Of a stretch of DNA of 64,000 bases, positions 51,987 through 63,448 are shown piece after piece. The stretch comes from Nephrocerus scutellatus. Its lineage: Eukaryota > Arthropoda > Insecta > Diptera > Pipunculidae. The stretch covers positions 60,483,016 to 60,547,015 of the forward strand of contig OX352763.1 of NCBI GenBank assembly GCA_947095585.1, in the 5' to 3' direction. The notes under the pieces were generated by a model. That model was not told the origin of the DNA. It searched no databases and was given only the letters and a program-made list of their open reading frames with translations. Both the position numbers and the translations under genes were made by a program. How positions within the stretch are numbered: the stretch's first letter is position 1; each line of letters begins with the position of its first letter.

Positions 51987-53403
51987 GTTTGATGCACTGA
52001 TTGATTCAATCTTAAGAATTGATAAAAAGCATGAAATCGTTATTGCGGGCGATTTCAATGTACACAATTCTGGGTGGCTTCGCCATTCTGGCCAGATAAC
52101 ACCCGAAGGAAGGTGTGTTGAGTTATTTGCTGAGTTCAATCACCTTACTCAGCTTGTAAATGAGCCTACCCGAATACCTGACATTGCATATCATTCCGCT
52201 AACACCCTTGACTTGTTCCTTACCTCTCGTCCTGAGAAATACTCCGTAAATGTATTATCGCCTCTAGGCTCGTCAGACCATTGTGTAGTATCAGCTAATT
52301 TCTCGTTAATAAACCACGTAGTTAGAGAAAAAACTCCCAAAAAAATAGTATGGCAGTACGAGAAAGCCAATTGGGACGGCCTTAACAACTTCTTTGGGAG
52401 AACTAACTGGTCGCTATTTTTTCGTGATAGCAACGAGGATGCCGCTGCTGCTGCAATCACAAACATCATTCTTATTGGTATGAAAAAGTTTATCCCTTTC
52501 AGGAATAAATCTATTAAATCAAAGGAAGATGGATGGTATGACTTGAGCTGTAAAGAGGCTTCTAGGATTAGGGAGGTATGCTTTCGGTTTTACAAAGCAA
52601 ACCCTACCGAGGAAAACCGAAAAAAGCTTAAACGAGCAAGAAATGATTGCAATGCCCATCTTCGGCGAGTCAAATTCGCCTACGACCGAAAATTAAGGCA
52701 AAAAATACTACAATGTCCCAAAGGTAGTAAACATTTTTGGTCTTTCGTGAAAAGAATCAAAAATTCAGCCTCGTCGTCGATTCCAACGCTCATTTATAAT
52801 GACATTCCAGTTGTCAGCTCTATGGACAAGGCCAATCTGTTTGCTGCGCATTTCGCAGCTAGCTCTACGCTTCCAGATTGTGCATTGCCGCCTCCTGCAC
52901 CTCAGAGTATTGAACACTCTATGGGACAGATATTTTTTCGTACTCGTGCAGTTGCTAGAGTTTTAAATGATCTCAACACACACAAATCCGCTGGGCCAGA
53001 TGGTATTTCTCCACTAGTTCTGAAGAGGTGTTCTTCCAAGCTGGCATTACCATTGCGTAAGCTTTTCCATCTATCCTACTCTTCTGGACTCTTCCCGAGA
53101 AGTTGGAAAACTGCATTTGTCCAGCCAATACCCAAAAAAGGCGAGCCGTCGTCTCCTTCTTCGTACCGACCCATAGCACTTACATCCATTCTTTCCAAGG
53201 TCATGGAAACGCTGATCAATTATCAGCTTAAGAAATATCTTGAAACCAACGAAATCCTTAGTGACCGGCAGTATGGATTTCGTGGGCAACGTTCTTTGCA
53301 TCATTTTGGTGAAAGTAAAGCTGTTGCACTCGATATTTCGAAGGCATTTGACAGAGTTTGGCATCAAGCTCTTTTGTGTAAAATGCGTGCTTATGGTGAT
53401 GAT
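51987..53403 (+). pseudogene. LINE endonuclease C-terminal part and first half of RT
   Basis: A single long frame. It begins with IVIAGDFNVHN (endonuclease Asp/Asn block), then SPLGSSDHCVV (catalytic His block). The spacer region is basic. The RT starts at HKSAGPDGISP, followed by PIPKKGE, SYRPIALTS, YGFRGQRS and ALDISKAFDRVWH, the last with the first catalytic Asp. About 18 residues appear to be missing between GQRS and FGESKAVALD. The frame breaks near 53400 in a GATGATGATAAATC run. The apparent start at 51928 is GTG, so the frame is a continuation and not an independent gene. Confidence 0.85.
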
Positions 53404-54439
53404 GATAAATCATTGGATTAGAAGCTATCTTTTGGACCGCTCAATTCAAGTTGTTTTAGACGGTTTCAAGTCTGAAATACACCACATAAATGCTGGCGTT
53501 CCCCAGGGCTCTGTTCTGTCCCCGACACTCTTTCTCATTTTTATTAATGATCTCTTATCTGTGACTTCTAATCCAATTCACTTTTTCGCTGACGACAGCA
53601 CTCTCAGCTTCTCATATAAGTTTGAGGAACGTCCCTCCACCTCTGATGTGGAACTCAAACAACTCTGTATGTTAAGCTCGTTAAATTCTGACCTTGACAG
53701 CATAATACAATGGGGAGAAATCAATCGAGTAGAATTTAACGCTTCCAAAACCCAATGCTGTCTCCTGTCGTCCAAGCGAATCCTTAACCCCATGCCGTTA
53801 TCCATGAATGGCACTTGCATCGAGGAAACTGAAAATCTCGCAATTCTCGGTATGTGCGTTAACGACAAGCTTCGTTGGAATGACCACATATTTACCGTCG
53901 CCAAAAACGCTGCGAAATGTTTAGGTTTTCTAGCCCGGTGCAAGAAATATTTCACTCCCTCTGATCTGGCTACCATATACAAGTCTTTTATTCGCCCAAA
54001 ACTTGAGTATAATTGCCATATCTGGTCTGGTGCGCCTAAGACTATTTTGCATCAGCTAGATAGAATACAAAACCGCGCGATAAAACTTATCGGTGACGAA
54101 AATATAGCAAAATCAATAGATTCGCTTGAACACCGCAGGAAGGTTTCCTGCTTGTCACTGTTTTATCGCTTCTTCTACCAGCGGTGCTCAAGAGAAATAG
54201 CCAGCTGCATGCCACCTCTCCTTGAATTCAACCGCAATACCCGTGGCGCTCTAAATGCTCATCAGTTTACCCTCAAGCCCATCTTCGGACGTACAGTTAA
54301 ATTCAGGGATTCGTTCTTCAGCCGTACAACACGTATGTGGAATGCTCTGCCAAGCTCTGTCTTCCCACCTCACTATGATCCACAGGCATTCAAAACACAA
54401 GTTCATAGACATCTCCTCTTTTCTCCTCCTCTTCCTTAA
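53404..54439 (+). pseudogene. LINE RT, second half (FADD box)
   Basis: Continues the RT one frame over. It reads HWIRSYLLDRS, then GVPQGSVLSPTLFLIFINDL, then HFFADDSTLS with the two catalytic aspartates, then NASKTQ and the thumb region up to a stop at 54437-54439. Blocks typical of LINE RT C-termini (YKSFIRPKLEYNCHIW, RIQNRAIKLIG) are present. No RNase H or Cys-rich domain follows. The open frame extends upstream to 53240 only by chance. Confidence 0.85.
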
Positions 54440-54529
54440 CGCCCACGCTGTGCCAAGCATAAAGCCGAGCATTATAAGGGTGCGAACCCCTTGAAGCGTG
54501 CGCGAATTATAAAAAAAAAAAAAAAAAAA
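54440..54529 (+). other. LINE 3' UTR and poly-A tail
   Basis: A short 3' UTR contains a possible small stem (AAGGG 54476-54480 with CCCTT 54488-54492, 7-base loop) and ends in 19 A (54511-54529). The preserved 3' end indicates normal target-primed insertion on the + strand. The stem is weak and is only a candidate for the RT recognition structure. Confidence 0.75.
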
Positions 54530-57500
54530 GATCCCAAAATTTCGATAGGAACAAGTCTTATAGTCACATATTAGTCCTACATTCCGAGTTTCATTCGAAC
54601 CCCTTCAGAAATGGCTTGGTTCCAAAAATCCCAGACCCTATTGGCCAGATCCCAGAATTTCCATACGAACAAGTCTTATAGTCACATATTAGTCCTACAT
54701 TCCGAGTTTCATACGAATCCCTTGAGAAATGGCTTGGTTCCAAAAATCCCAGATCCCATTGGCCAGATCCCAGAATTTCGATAGGAACAAGTCTTATAGT
54801 CACATATTAGTCCTACATTCCGAGTTTCATACGAATCCCTTGAGAAATGGCTTGGTTCCAAAAATCCCAGACCCTATTGGCCAGATCCCAGAATTTCCAT
54901 AGGAACAAGTCTTATAGTCACATATTAGTCCTACATTCAGAGTTTCATGCGAATCTCTTGGGAAATGGCATGGTTCCAAAAATCCCAGACCCTATTGGCC
55001 AGATCCCAGAATTTCCATAGGAACAAGTCTTATAGTCACATATTAGTCCTACATTCCGAGTTTCATACGAATCCCTTGATAAATGGCTTGGTTCCAAAAA
55101 TCCCAGACCCTATTAGCCAGATCCCAGAATTTCCATAGGAGCAAGTCTTATAGTCACATATTAGTCCTACATTCCGAGTTTCATACGAATCCCTTGAGAA
55201 ATGGCTTGGTTCCAAAAATCCCAGACCCTATTGGCCAGATCCAATAATTTCCATAGGAACAAGTCTTATAGTCACATATTAGTCCTACATTCCGAGTTTC
55301 ATACGAATCCCTTGAGAAATGGCTTGGTTCCAAAAATCCCAGACCCCATTGGCCAGATCCCAAAATTTCGATAGGAACAAGTCTTATAGTCACATATTAG
55401 TCCTACATTCCGAGTTTCATACGAATCCCTTGAGAAATGGCTTGGTTCCAAAAATCCCAGACCCTATTGGCCAGATCCCAGAATTTCCATACGAACAAGT
55501 CTTATAGTCACATATTAGTCCTACATTCCGAGTTTCATACGAATCCCTTGAGAAATGGCTTGGTTCCAAAAATCCCAGATCCCATTGGCCAGATCCCAGA
55601 ATTTCGATAGGAACAAGTCTTATAGTCACATATTAGTTACATTCCGAGTTTCATACGAATCCCTTGAGAAATGGCTTGGTTTCAAAAATCCCAGACCCTA
55701 TTGGCCAGATCCCAGAATTTCCATAAGAACAAGTCTTATAGTCACATATTAGTCCTACATTCCGAGTTTCATGCCAATCTCTTGGGAAATGGCATGGTTC
55801 CAAAAATCCCAGACCCTATTGGCCAGATCCCAGAATTTCCATAGGAACAAGTCTTATAGTCACATATTAGTCCTACATTCCGAGTTTCATACGAATCCCT
55901 TGAGAAATGGCTTGGTTCCTAAAATCCCAGACCCCATTGGCCAGATCCCAGAATTTCGATAGGAACAAGTCTTATAGTCACATATTAGTCCTACATTCCG
56001 AGTTTCATACGAATCCCTTGAGAAATGGCTTGGTTCCAAAAATCCCAGACCCTATTGGCCAGATCCCAGAATTTCCATAGGAACAAGTCTTATAGTCACA
56101 TATTAGTCCTACATTCCGAGTTTCATGCGAATCTCTTGGGAAATGGCATGGTTCCAAAAATCCCAGACCCTATTGGCCGGATCCCAAAATTTCCATAGGA
56201 ACAAGTCTTAGAGTCACATATTTGTCCTACATTTCGAGTTTCATACGAATCCCTTGAGAAATGGCTTGGTTCCAAAAATCCCAGACCCTATTGGCCAGAT
56301 CCCAGAATTTCCATAGGAACAAGTCTTATAGTCACATATTAGTCCTACATTCCAAGTTTTATACGAATCCCTTGAGAAATGGCTTGGTTCCAAAAATCCC
56401 AGACCCTATTGGCCAGATCCCAGAATTTCCATAGGAACAAGTCTTATAGTCACATATTAGTCCTACATTCCAAGTTTTATACGAATCCCTTGAGAAATGG
56501 CTTGGTTCCAAAAATCCCAGACCCTATTGGCCAGATCCCAGAATTTCCATAGGAACAAGTCTTATAGTCACATATTAGTCCTACATTCCAAGTTTTATAC
56601 GAATCCCTTGAGAAATGGCTTGGTTCCAAAAATCCCAGATCCTATTGGCCAGATCCAAGAATTTCCATAGGAACAAGTCTTATAGTCACATATTAGTCCT
56701 ACATTCCGAGTTTCATACGAATCCCTTGAGAAATGGCTTGGTTCCAAAAATCCCAGACCCTATTGGCCAGATCCCAGAATTTCCATAGGAACAAGTCTTA
56801 TAGTCACATATTAGTCCTACATTCCGAGTTTCATACGAATCCCTTGAGAAATGGCTTGGTTCCAAAAATCCCAGACCCTATTGGCCAGATCCCAGAATTT
56901 CCATAGGAACAAGTCTTATAGTCACATATTGGTCCTACATTTCGAGTTTCATACGAATCCCTTAAGAAATGGCTTGGTTCCAAAAATCCCAGACCCTATT
57001 GGCCAGATCCCAGAATTTCCATAGGAACAAGTCTTATAGTCACATATTAGTCCTACATTCCAAGTTTTATACAAATCCCTTGAGAAATGGCTTGGTTCCA
57101 AAAATCCCAGATCCTATTGGCCAGATCCAAGAATTACCATAGGAACAAGTCTTATAGTCACATATTAGTCCTACATTCCGAGTTTCATACGAATCCCTTG
57201 AGAAATGGCTTGGTTCCAAAAATCCCAGACCCTATTGGCCAGATCCCAGAATTTCCATAGGAACAAGTCTTATAGTCACATATTAGTCCTACATTCCGAG
57301 TTTCATACGAATCCCTTGAGAAATGACTTGGTTCCAAAAATCCCAGACCCTATTGGCCAGATCCCAGAATTTCCATAGGACCAAGTCTTATAGTCACATA
57401 TTAGTCCTACATTTCGAGTTTCATGCGAATCTCTTGGGAAATGGCTTGGTTCCAAAAATCCCAGACCCTATTGGCCAGATCCCAGAATTTCCATAGGAAC

Positions 57501-58253
57501 AAGTCTTATAGTCACATATTAGTCCTACATTCCGAGTTTCATATGAATCCCTTGAGAAATGGCTTGGTTCCAAAAATCCCAGACCCTATAGGCCAGATCC
57601 AATAATTTCCATAGGAACAAGTCTTATAGTCACATATTAGTCCTACATTCCTAATTTCATACGAATCCCTTGAGAAATGGCTTGGTTCCAAAAATCCCAG
57701 ACCCCATTGGCCAGATCCCAAAATTTCGATAGGAACAAGTCTTATAGTCACATATTAGTCCTACATACCGAGTTTCATACGAATCCCTTGAGAAATGGCT
57801 TGGTTCCAAAAATCCCAGACCCTATTGGCCAGATCCCAGAATTTCCATACGAACAAGTCTTATAGTCACATATTAGTCCTACATTCCGAGTTTCATACGA
57901 ATCCCTTGAGAAATGGCTTGGTTCCAAAAATCCCAGATCCCATTGGCCAGATCCCAGAATTTCTATAGGAACAAGTCTTATAGTCACATATTAGTCCTAC
58001 CTTCCGAGTTTCATACGAATCCCTTGAGAAATGGCTTGGTTCCAAAAATCCCAGACCCTATTGGCCAGATCCCAGAATTTCCATAGGAACAAGTCTTATA
58101 GTCACATATTAGTCCTACATTCCGAGTTTCATGCGAATCTCTTGGGAAATGGCATGATTCCAAAAATCCCAGACCCTATTGGCCAGATCCCAGAATTTCC
58201 ATAGGAACAAGTCTTATAGTCACATATTAGTCCAACATTCCGAGTTTCATACG
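54530..58253 (+). repeat. 118-bp satellite block 9, right of the LINE
   Basis: Resumes at GATCCCAAAATTTCG in monomer phase. A local run at 56340-57080 carries CCAAGTTTTATAC variants repeated at 118-bp steps. ATTAGTTACATTCC (55635) is shared with the 1178-bp segment to the left of the LINE, so the insertion is in the middle of one lineage of monomers. It ends at TTTCATACG before CGAATGTCTCG-type core 10. Confidence 0.95.
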
Positions 58254-58360
58254 AATGTCTCGTAATAGTGTCTCGCAACAGTGTGAGCACTTCTAACAGT
58301 GTATCACTTAACATTTGACTTTTTTAAAAAGCACCCCTTATACCTTGTAGTGAGACGTTG

Positions 58361-59118
58361 TCACGTCAAAAGGGAAACTTAACTGTAACGCAGACACCCT
58401 AACTAGAATCAAACACAATAACCCAAATACTTTTTACCCCATCGACATTAACATAAATGACATTTCTACAACAGTTTTAGGTACAGGAGGTACAACAGTG
58501 CATTCTGCATACGAAAATTTAAATGACGGAATACCAATTTCAGAAAAACCCTTAAATGAATTTAATCTTCAAATTATCTTACAAAAAGGAATGAATGAAC
58601 ACCTACAACAACCGAAATAATTTTTAAAAACAAGCAACGCAAAACAACGCAAATAAAATTTTTCGACTTATAAAATGCACAGACCTACTAAAGGACATAC
58701 AATCAAATGACGAACAGGATCAGATAATAAATGAATATCATGAGAATAATAACCACCGAGGAATAAACGAAACACTATTACACTTAAAAAGTAAATACTA
58801 CTTTCCTTTTATGAAAACAAAAATAACACAGACAATAAATAACTGCGAAAGATGTCAGCTTCTCAAATATGGCAGATTACCCCAAAAAAAACCCCGAAAA
58901 TCCTGTTAAACCCCTTGATATGCTGCATATAGATTTTTACACTATCAACCACACAACTATATTGACAATTATCGACAAATTCTCAAAATTCGCCTCAGCG
59001 TATACATTAACAGGAAGAAACAGTATCTCAATTTTAAAATCAATTCAACATTATATTATTGTACATGGGTTACCTAATAAACTGATTTGCGATCAGGGTT
59101 CCGAATTTTCAAGTAATA
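58361..59118 (+). pseudogene. Ty3/Gypsy pol remnant, left part (core 10)
   Basis: RNase H stub, HHCC region and the first two catalytic Asp (LHIDFY, ICDQGSEF) are recognisable, then the sequence is interrupted at AAGTAATA by the DNA transposon. The stretch before the insertion matches core 9 with only a difference in the C run after the A tract. Confidence 0.88.
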
Positions 59119-59140
59119 ACGGGTGTTTTTTTAAGAGGTT
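59119..59140. repeat. DD41D left terminal inverted repeat
   Basis: ACGGGTGTTTTTTTAAGAGG begins directly after the TA. It pairs with 60401-60422 with mismatches at position 2 and in the AAG/AGG word. Confidence 0.9.
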
Positions 59141-59224
59141 GCCGATTTTTTTTTTGAATAAAACACATATAAAATTATGAAATGACCAAAATTTTTTTTT
59201 ATTTGGTAGATAATTTTTTGGCAT

Positions 59225-60310
59225 TTAACATTTTAACACAATTTCTGGCATATGGCTACCACGACTATTTTTCACAAATGTCATTCTGGAGGTCCAATTT
59301 TCCAGCACTTTTTCAAGCATTTGAGGGCGTATGTCAGCAATGACACGTTGAATATTGGTTTCCAAAGCGTCAATCGATTGAGGTTTATCCACATAAACCA
59401 ATGACTTCACGTATCCCCACAAAAAGTAATCGAGTGGCGTCAAATCGCACGAACGCGGAGGCCAATTCACCGGACCATTTCTCGAAATAATGTTGTCGTT
59501 GAAAGTTTCTTTCAATAAGTCGATTGTTTCACGTGCTGTATGGCAAGTGGCACCATCTTGTTGAAACCACATTTCATCCATATCCATATCTTCAAGATTT
59601 GACAACAAAAACTCATTTAACATGGTTCTGTATCGATTTCCATTCACGGTAACGCGTCGTCCTTCCTCATTTTTAAAGAAATATGGACCGATGATCCCAC
59701 CAGCCCATAGACCGCACCAAACAGTACATTTATCAGGATGCATTGGTAATTCTTGAACGGCGTGTGGATTATCTTTGCTCCAAATGCGACAATTTTGTTT
59801 GTTGACGTATCCATTTAACAAAAAATGCGCCTCATCACTGAAGAGAATTTTACGGTAAAAAAATGGATCTTCGTTCAATTGATTTAACGACCAATCACTG
59901 AATTCACGGCGCAAACGATGGTCGTGTGGCTTTAATTCTTGCACCAATTGAATTTTGTATGGCACCAAACCCAAATCTTTACGTAAAATTTTCCATAAAG
60001 TCGATGGACAAAGTCCAATTTGCTGAGCACGACGACGAATCGATAAATTGTCGTTTTCTTCGACACTGGCCTCAACGACAGCAATATTTTCTTCTGTACG
60101 AACTCTTCTCATTCTTGTCGGTGGCTTGGCATCCAAAAGAGTGAATGTAGACCGAAATTTGGTAATTACGTTCTTTATGGTGGTCTCTGACGGACGATTA
60201 TGTGCACCATAAAATTCACGAAGTGCTCTATAAACATTTTTAATTGAACACTGATTTTGAAAATAAATTTCCACGATTTGAAAACGTTGTTCTGGAGTTA
60301 ACCTATTCAT
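59225..60310 (-). CDS. Mariner-like transposase, DD41D
   Basis: Catalyses cut-and-paste transposition of this element at TA sites in the nucleus. The frame is 361 codons from ATG 60310 to the stop at 59225, within the usual mariner range (~340-370). The open frame extends 12 codons further upstream, but only to a GTG. Residues ~1-125 hold two helix-turn-helix-like regions (TPEQRFQIVEIY; LSIRRRAQQIGLCPSTLWKILR), the expected paired-like DNA-binding domain. The catalytic core has D159 (FSDEAHF), D252 (WFQQDGATCH) and D294 (TPLDYFLWG), with 41 residues between the last two. A mariner-type WPPRSCDLTPLD block is present. There is no stop or frameshift. All three Asp are intact, so the enzyme could be active; activity itself cannot be judged from sequence. 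Confidence 0.93.
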   Translation of the reverse strand: MNRLTPEQRFQIVEIYFQNQCSIKNVYRALREFYGAHNRPSETTIKNVITKFRSTFTLLDAKPPTRMRRVRTEENIAVVEASVEENDNLSIRRRAQQIGLCPSTLWKILRKDLGLVPYKIQLVQELKPHDHRLRREFSDWSLNQLNEDPFFYRKILFSDEAHFLLNGYVNKQNCRIWSKDNPHAVQELPMHPDKCTVWCGLWAGGIIGPYFFKNEEGRRVTVNGNRYRTMLNEFLLSNLEDMDMDEMWFQQDGATCHTARETIDLLKETFNDNIISRNGPVNWPPRSCDLTPLDYFLWGYVKSLVYVDKPQSIDALETNIQRVIADIRPQMLEKVLENWTSRMTFVKNSRGSHMPEIVLKC

Positions 60311-60400
60311 AATGATTTGCCAAACAATACTGAGTAGAAATGCCACTTTGAGCTGTCAAAACAACTGTCATAAAATAAAACGACATCTATCGGAAAAACA

Positions 60401-60422
60401 AACCTCCTAAAAAAACACCCTT
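60401..60422. repeat. DD41D right terminal inverted repeat
   Basis: Reverse complement begins AAGGGTGTTTTTTTAGGAGG. It lies 91 bases upstream of the transposase ATG and is followed by the TA duplication at 60423-60424. The 60311-60400 gap is the likely promoter/5' UTR; no clear TATA box is visible. Confidence 0.9.
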
Positions 60423-60707
60423 TATATTTAAAGAATTTTGTAATCAATTCGACATAAATTTGCATTTCACTTCCTTTCAACAAACTTCCAGTAACGACTT
60501 CACTCGACTCTAACAGAAATCTATAGAATTATAACAGCAAAACGGAAAGAAAAAAAATTAGGCCTAGACCATTAAGAAATTATGACAGAAACAATTAAAA
60601 CATACAATAATGCAATTCATTCTTTAACAAAATTTGCATCCTATGAGTTATTTTATGGGATTCAATAAAAACATAAAATTCAATAACGAACACGACTACA
60701 TCAATTA
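60423..60707 (+). pseudogene. Ty3/Gypsy pol remnant, right part (core 10)
   Basis: Resumes the integrase after the transposon at TATATTTAAAGAATTTTG. The 13-bp loss at the AACG repeat (~60495), the GACCATTAAG stop and the 11-bp loss after TTTTATGGG are as in core 9. The catalytic Glu is absent. Confidence 0.88.
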
Positions 60708-61567
60708 AATTAATACAAAGAAATATTATACCCGGAAATTAAAATTAAAATATTCCTTTTGTCATATTCGCAGCCGATACTGAAGCATTCATTTATTCAG
60801 ATCATTCTTGTCCACCGGTTGAATTGGACTGTGTCGCGTTGGTTTTCTAATAATTATAAATCATTAGATTTTCATAAGTTTAAATTCGTTATCATAAGTT
60901 TTGATTAAATTCGTACTTAATTATAATTAATAATAAATAAATTATATAAATATATAAATTAATAATAAATATTAAATAAAAAAAAGAGCAGGGTAGGCTG
61001 TGTCGAAGACACGGCCGTGGGTTTTGAGCGTGAAAACGTCTGTCCGGGACGAAAGAAAAGAAAACAAAGAACTTGTTGTCTGTGGGACATAAACACGGAC
61101 GGATATATTAAAAAAAATTTCTATACTAAATACAAGTCCTACGACTGGCACCGTAGCTCATCACATACATCATCATCACATCACATTATATATAAATTAT
61201 TTATAAGCGAATTTTAATGTTCTTAACCACTAACATTGAAGTTGCTGCATATTGCATATTACTGCCCAAACACAGTAATGCAGCTTTTGGTTTTAACTCA
61301 CATACACACATGATCATCAATCACATCACATACAACAGAATAAATAATTTATAAGCTGATTTAAATGTTCATAACAATTTATTGTGAGGTGGGTACATAT
61401 TAAATATATCATATCACTGCACAAACATAGTAATGCAGTTGCGTCGATAGTAGTAGGAGAAGTAAGAGCTGTTAAAAAAATATGTGCGTGTAATTTTTAC
61501 TCGCGGTTGGAGTGAAATTCTTTGACGTTGTGGCCTATATTACGATTAAATTAAAAGGCACGAGTCG

Positions 61568-62735
61568 CTTGAGAAATTGCTTTGTTCCCGAAATTCCAGA
61601 CCATAATGATCATATTCCAGAATTCCCATAAGAAGAAGTCTTATAGTCGCATATTAGTCCTACATTCCGAGTTTCATACGAATCCCTTGAGAAATAGCTT
61701 GGTTCCAAAAATCCCAGACCCTATTGGCCAAATCCCAGAATTTCCATAGGAACAAGTCTTATAGTCACATATTAGTCCTACATTCCGAGTTTCATACGAA
61801 TCCCTTGAAAAATGGTTGGTTCCAAAAATCCCAGACCCTATTGGCCAGATCCCAGAATTTCCATAGGAACAAGTCCTATAGTCACATATTAGTCCTACAT
61901 TCCGAGTTTCATACGAATCTGTTGAGAAATGGCTTGGTTCCAAAAATCCCAGACCCTATTGGCCAGATCCCAGAATTTCCATAGGAACAAGTCTTATAGT
62001 CACATATTAGTCCTACATTCCGAGTTTCATACGAATCCCTTGAGAAATGGCTTGGTTCCAAAAATCCCAGACCCTATTGGCCAGATCCCAGAATTTCCAT
62101 AGGAACAAGTCTTATAGTCACATATTAGTCCTACATTCCGAGTTTCATACGAATCCCTTGAGAAATGGCTTGGTTCCAAAAATCCCAGACCCTATTGGCC
62201 AGATCCCAGAATTTCCATAGGAACAAGTCTTATAGTCACATATTAGTCCTACATTCCGAGTTTCATGCGAATCTCTTGGGAAATGGCTTGGTTCCAAAAA
62301 TCCCAGACCCTATTGGCCAGATCCCAGAATTTCCATAGGACCAAGTCTTATAGTCACATATTAGTCCTACATTTCGAGTTTCATGCGAATCTCTTGGGAA
62401 ATGGCTTGGTTCCAAAAATCCCAGACCCTATTGGCCAGATCCCAGAATTTCCATAGGACCAAGTCTTATAGTCACATATTAGTCCTACATTTCGAGTTTC
62501 ATGCGAATCTCTTGGGAAATGGCTTGGTTCCAAAAATCCCTATTGGCCAGATCCCAGAATTTCCATAGGAACAAGTCTTATAGTCACATATTAGTCCTAC
62601 ATTCCGAGTTTCATACGAATCCCTTGAGAAATGGCTTGGTTCCAAAAATCCCAGACCCTATTGGCCAGATCCAATAATTTCCATAGGAACAAGTCTTATA
62701 GTCACATATTAGTCCTACATTCCGAGTTTCATACG
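61568..62735 (+). repeat. 118-bp satellite block 10 (~10 monomers)
   Basis: Edge monomer with CCATAAGAAGAAG. Three consecutive monomers of the ATGCGAATCTCTTGGG type with CCATAGGACCAAG lie near 62262-62530; the last lost CAGACC (AAAATCCCTATTGG). It ends TTTCATACG/AATGTCTCG. Confidence 0.95.
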
Positions 62736-62878
62736 AATGTCTCGTAACAGTGTCTCGCAACAGTGTGAAAACTTTTAACAGTGTGAGCACTCCAAACAAT
62801 GTGAGCACTTCTAACAGTGTATAACTTAACATTTGACTTTTTGAAAAAGCACCCCATATACCTTGTAGTGAGACGTTG

Positions 62879-63448
62879 TCACGTCAAAAGGGAAACTTAA
62901 CTGTAACGCAGACACCCTAAGAAGAATCAAACACAATAACCCAAATACTTTTTACCCCATCGACATTAACATAAATGACATTTCTACAACAGTTTTAGGT
63001 ACAGGAGGTACAACAGTGCATTCTGCATACGAAAATTTAAATGACGGACGGTGTTATAGTCACATATTAGTTCTACATTCCGAGTTTCATACGAATCCCT
63101 TGAGAAATGGCTTGGTTCCAAAAATCCCAGACGAAAATTTAAATGACGGAATACCAATTTCAGAAAAACCCTTAAATTAATTTAATCTTCAAATTATCTT
63201 ACAAAAAGGAATGAATGCACACCTACAACAACCGAAATAATTTTGAAAAACAAGCAACGCAAAACAATACAACAACAAATTTTTACTGAAGAAAACATGA
63301 CAGCACCGAACAAACTCACAGCAATTTTTACTAATGACGAAACTTTCCGTATTGTACAATCAACTTATTCTTAACATTTTGCTCCACATAAAATTTTTCG
63401 ACTTATAAAATGCACAGACCTACTAAAGGACATACAATCAAATGACGA
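62879..63448 (+). pseudogene. Ty3/Gypsy pol remnant without integrase domains (core 11)
   Basis: RNase H signature KGKLNCNADTLRRI near 62887-62930, then spacer broken by an inserted satellite fragment. A 24-bp loss between two CAG words at ~63303 and the stop in TATTCTTAACATT follow. Everything from the HHCC motif to the end of integrase is missing. Confidence 0.85.
63048..63131 (+). repeat. 84-bp satellite fragment inserted in pol, flanked by 18-bp direct repeats
   Basis: Bases from ~63054 to 63131 match one satellite stretch (TTATAGTCACATATTAG through CCAAAAATCCCAGA). Both sides carry CGAAAATTTAAATGACGG (63030-63047 and 63132-63149), which occurs once at this place in the other cores. The fragment is shorter than a monomer and starts with ACGGTG filler. 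Confidence 0.9.

Larger units (their letters stand above)
51493..54529 (+). mobile_element. Non-LTR retrotransposon (LINE) with APE endonuclease and RT, defective
   Basis: A ~3.0-kb insertion inside a satellite monomer, with base composition and coding unlike its surroundings. It has a ~300-bp 5' leader with a GTGCAAA triplet repeat near 51530, endonuclease and reverse transcriptase segments in three frames, a short 3' UTR and a 19-A tail. There is no clear target duplication: the flanks resume the satellite with ~8-9 bases (TATTGGCC) missing. No ORF1/gag is present. The element belongs to the APE-endonuclease LINE group; I cannot settle the clade (Jockey, CR1/L2 or related). Internal deletions make it non-autonomous. 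Confidence 0.92.
59119..60422 (-). mobile_element. Tc1/mariner superfamily DD41D transposon, apparently complete (1304 bp)
   Basis: Terminal inverted repeats of at least 22 bp (59119-59140 and 60401-60422) match at 20 of 22 positions, sharing GGGTGTTTTTTTA. They are flanked by TA (59117-59118 and 60423-60424). The empty site is preserved in core 9 (AGTAATATATTT, TA at 46180-46181). One intact transposase gene fills most of the element on the minus strand. The catalytic spacing identifies the DD41D group, close to the family called Visitor; the family name is from general knowledge and was not checked by search. Confidence 0.95.
58254..61567 (+). repeat. Core 10 (interrupted by a DD41D transposon)
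   Basis: Without the 1304-bp transposon and one TA it is 2008 bp, close to its sister core 9 (2001 bp); the difference is mainly 8 bases at the end of integrase (GACTACATCAATTAA). All core 9 deletions are present, so the two descend from one already deleted copy. Confidence 0.92.

Noticed and set aside
51928..53421. A 497-codon intact LINE ORF
   Set aside because: It begins at GTG inside the endonuclease fragment of another frame and lacks both the endonuclease N-terminus and the RT FADD box; it is a segment of a broken ORF.
60311..60346. Longer transposase start 12 codons upstream
   Set aside because: The upstream limit of the open frame is GTG; the ATG at 60310 followed by NRLTPEQ is the proper start.
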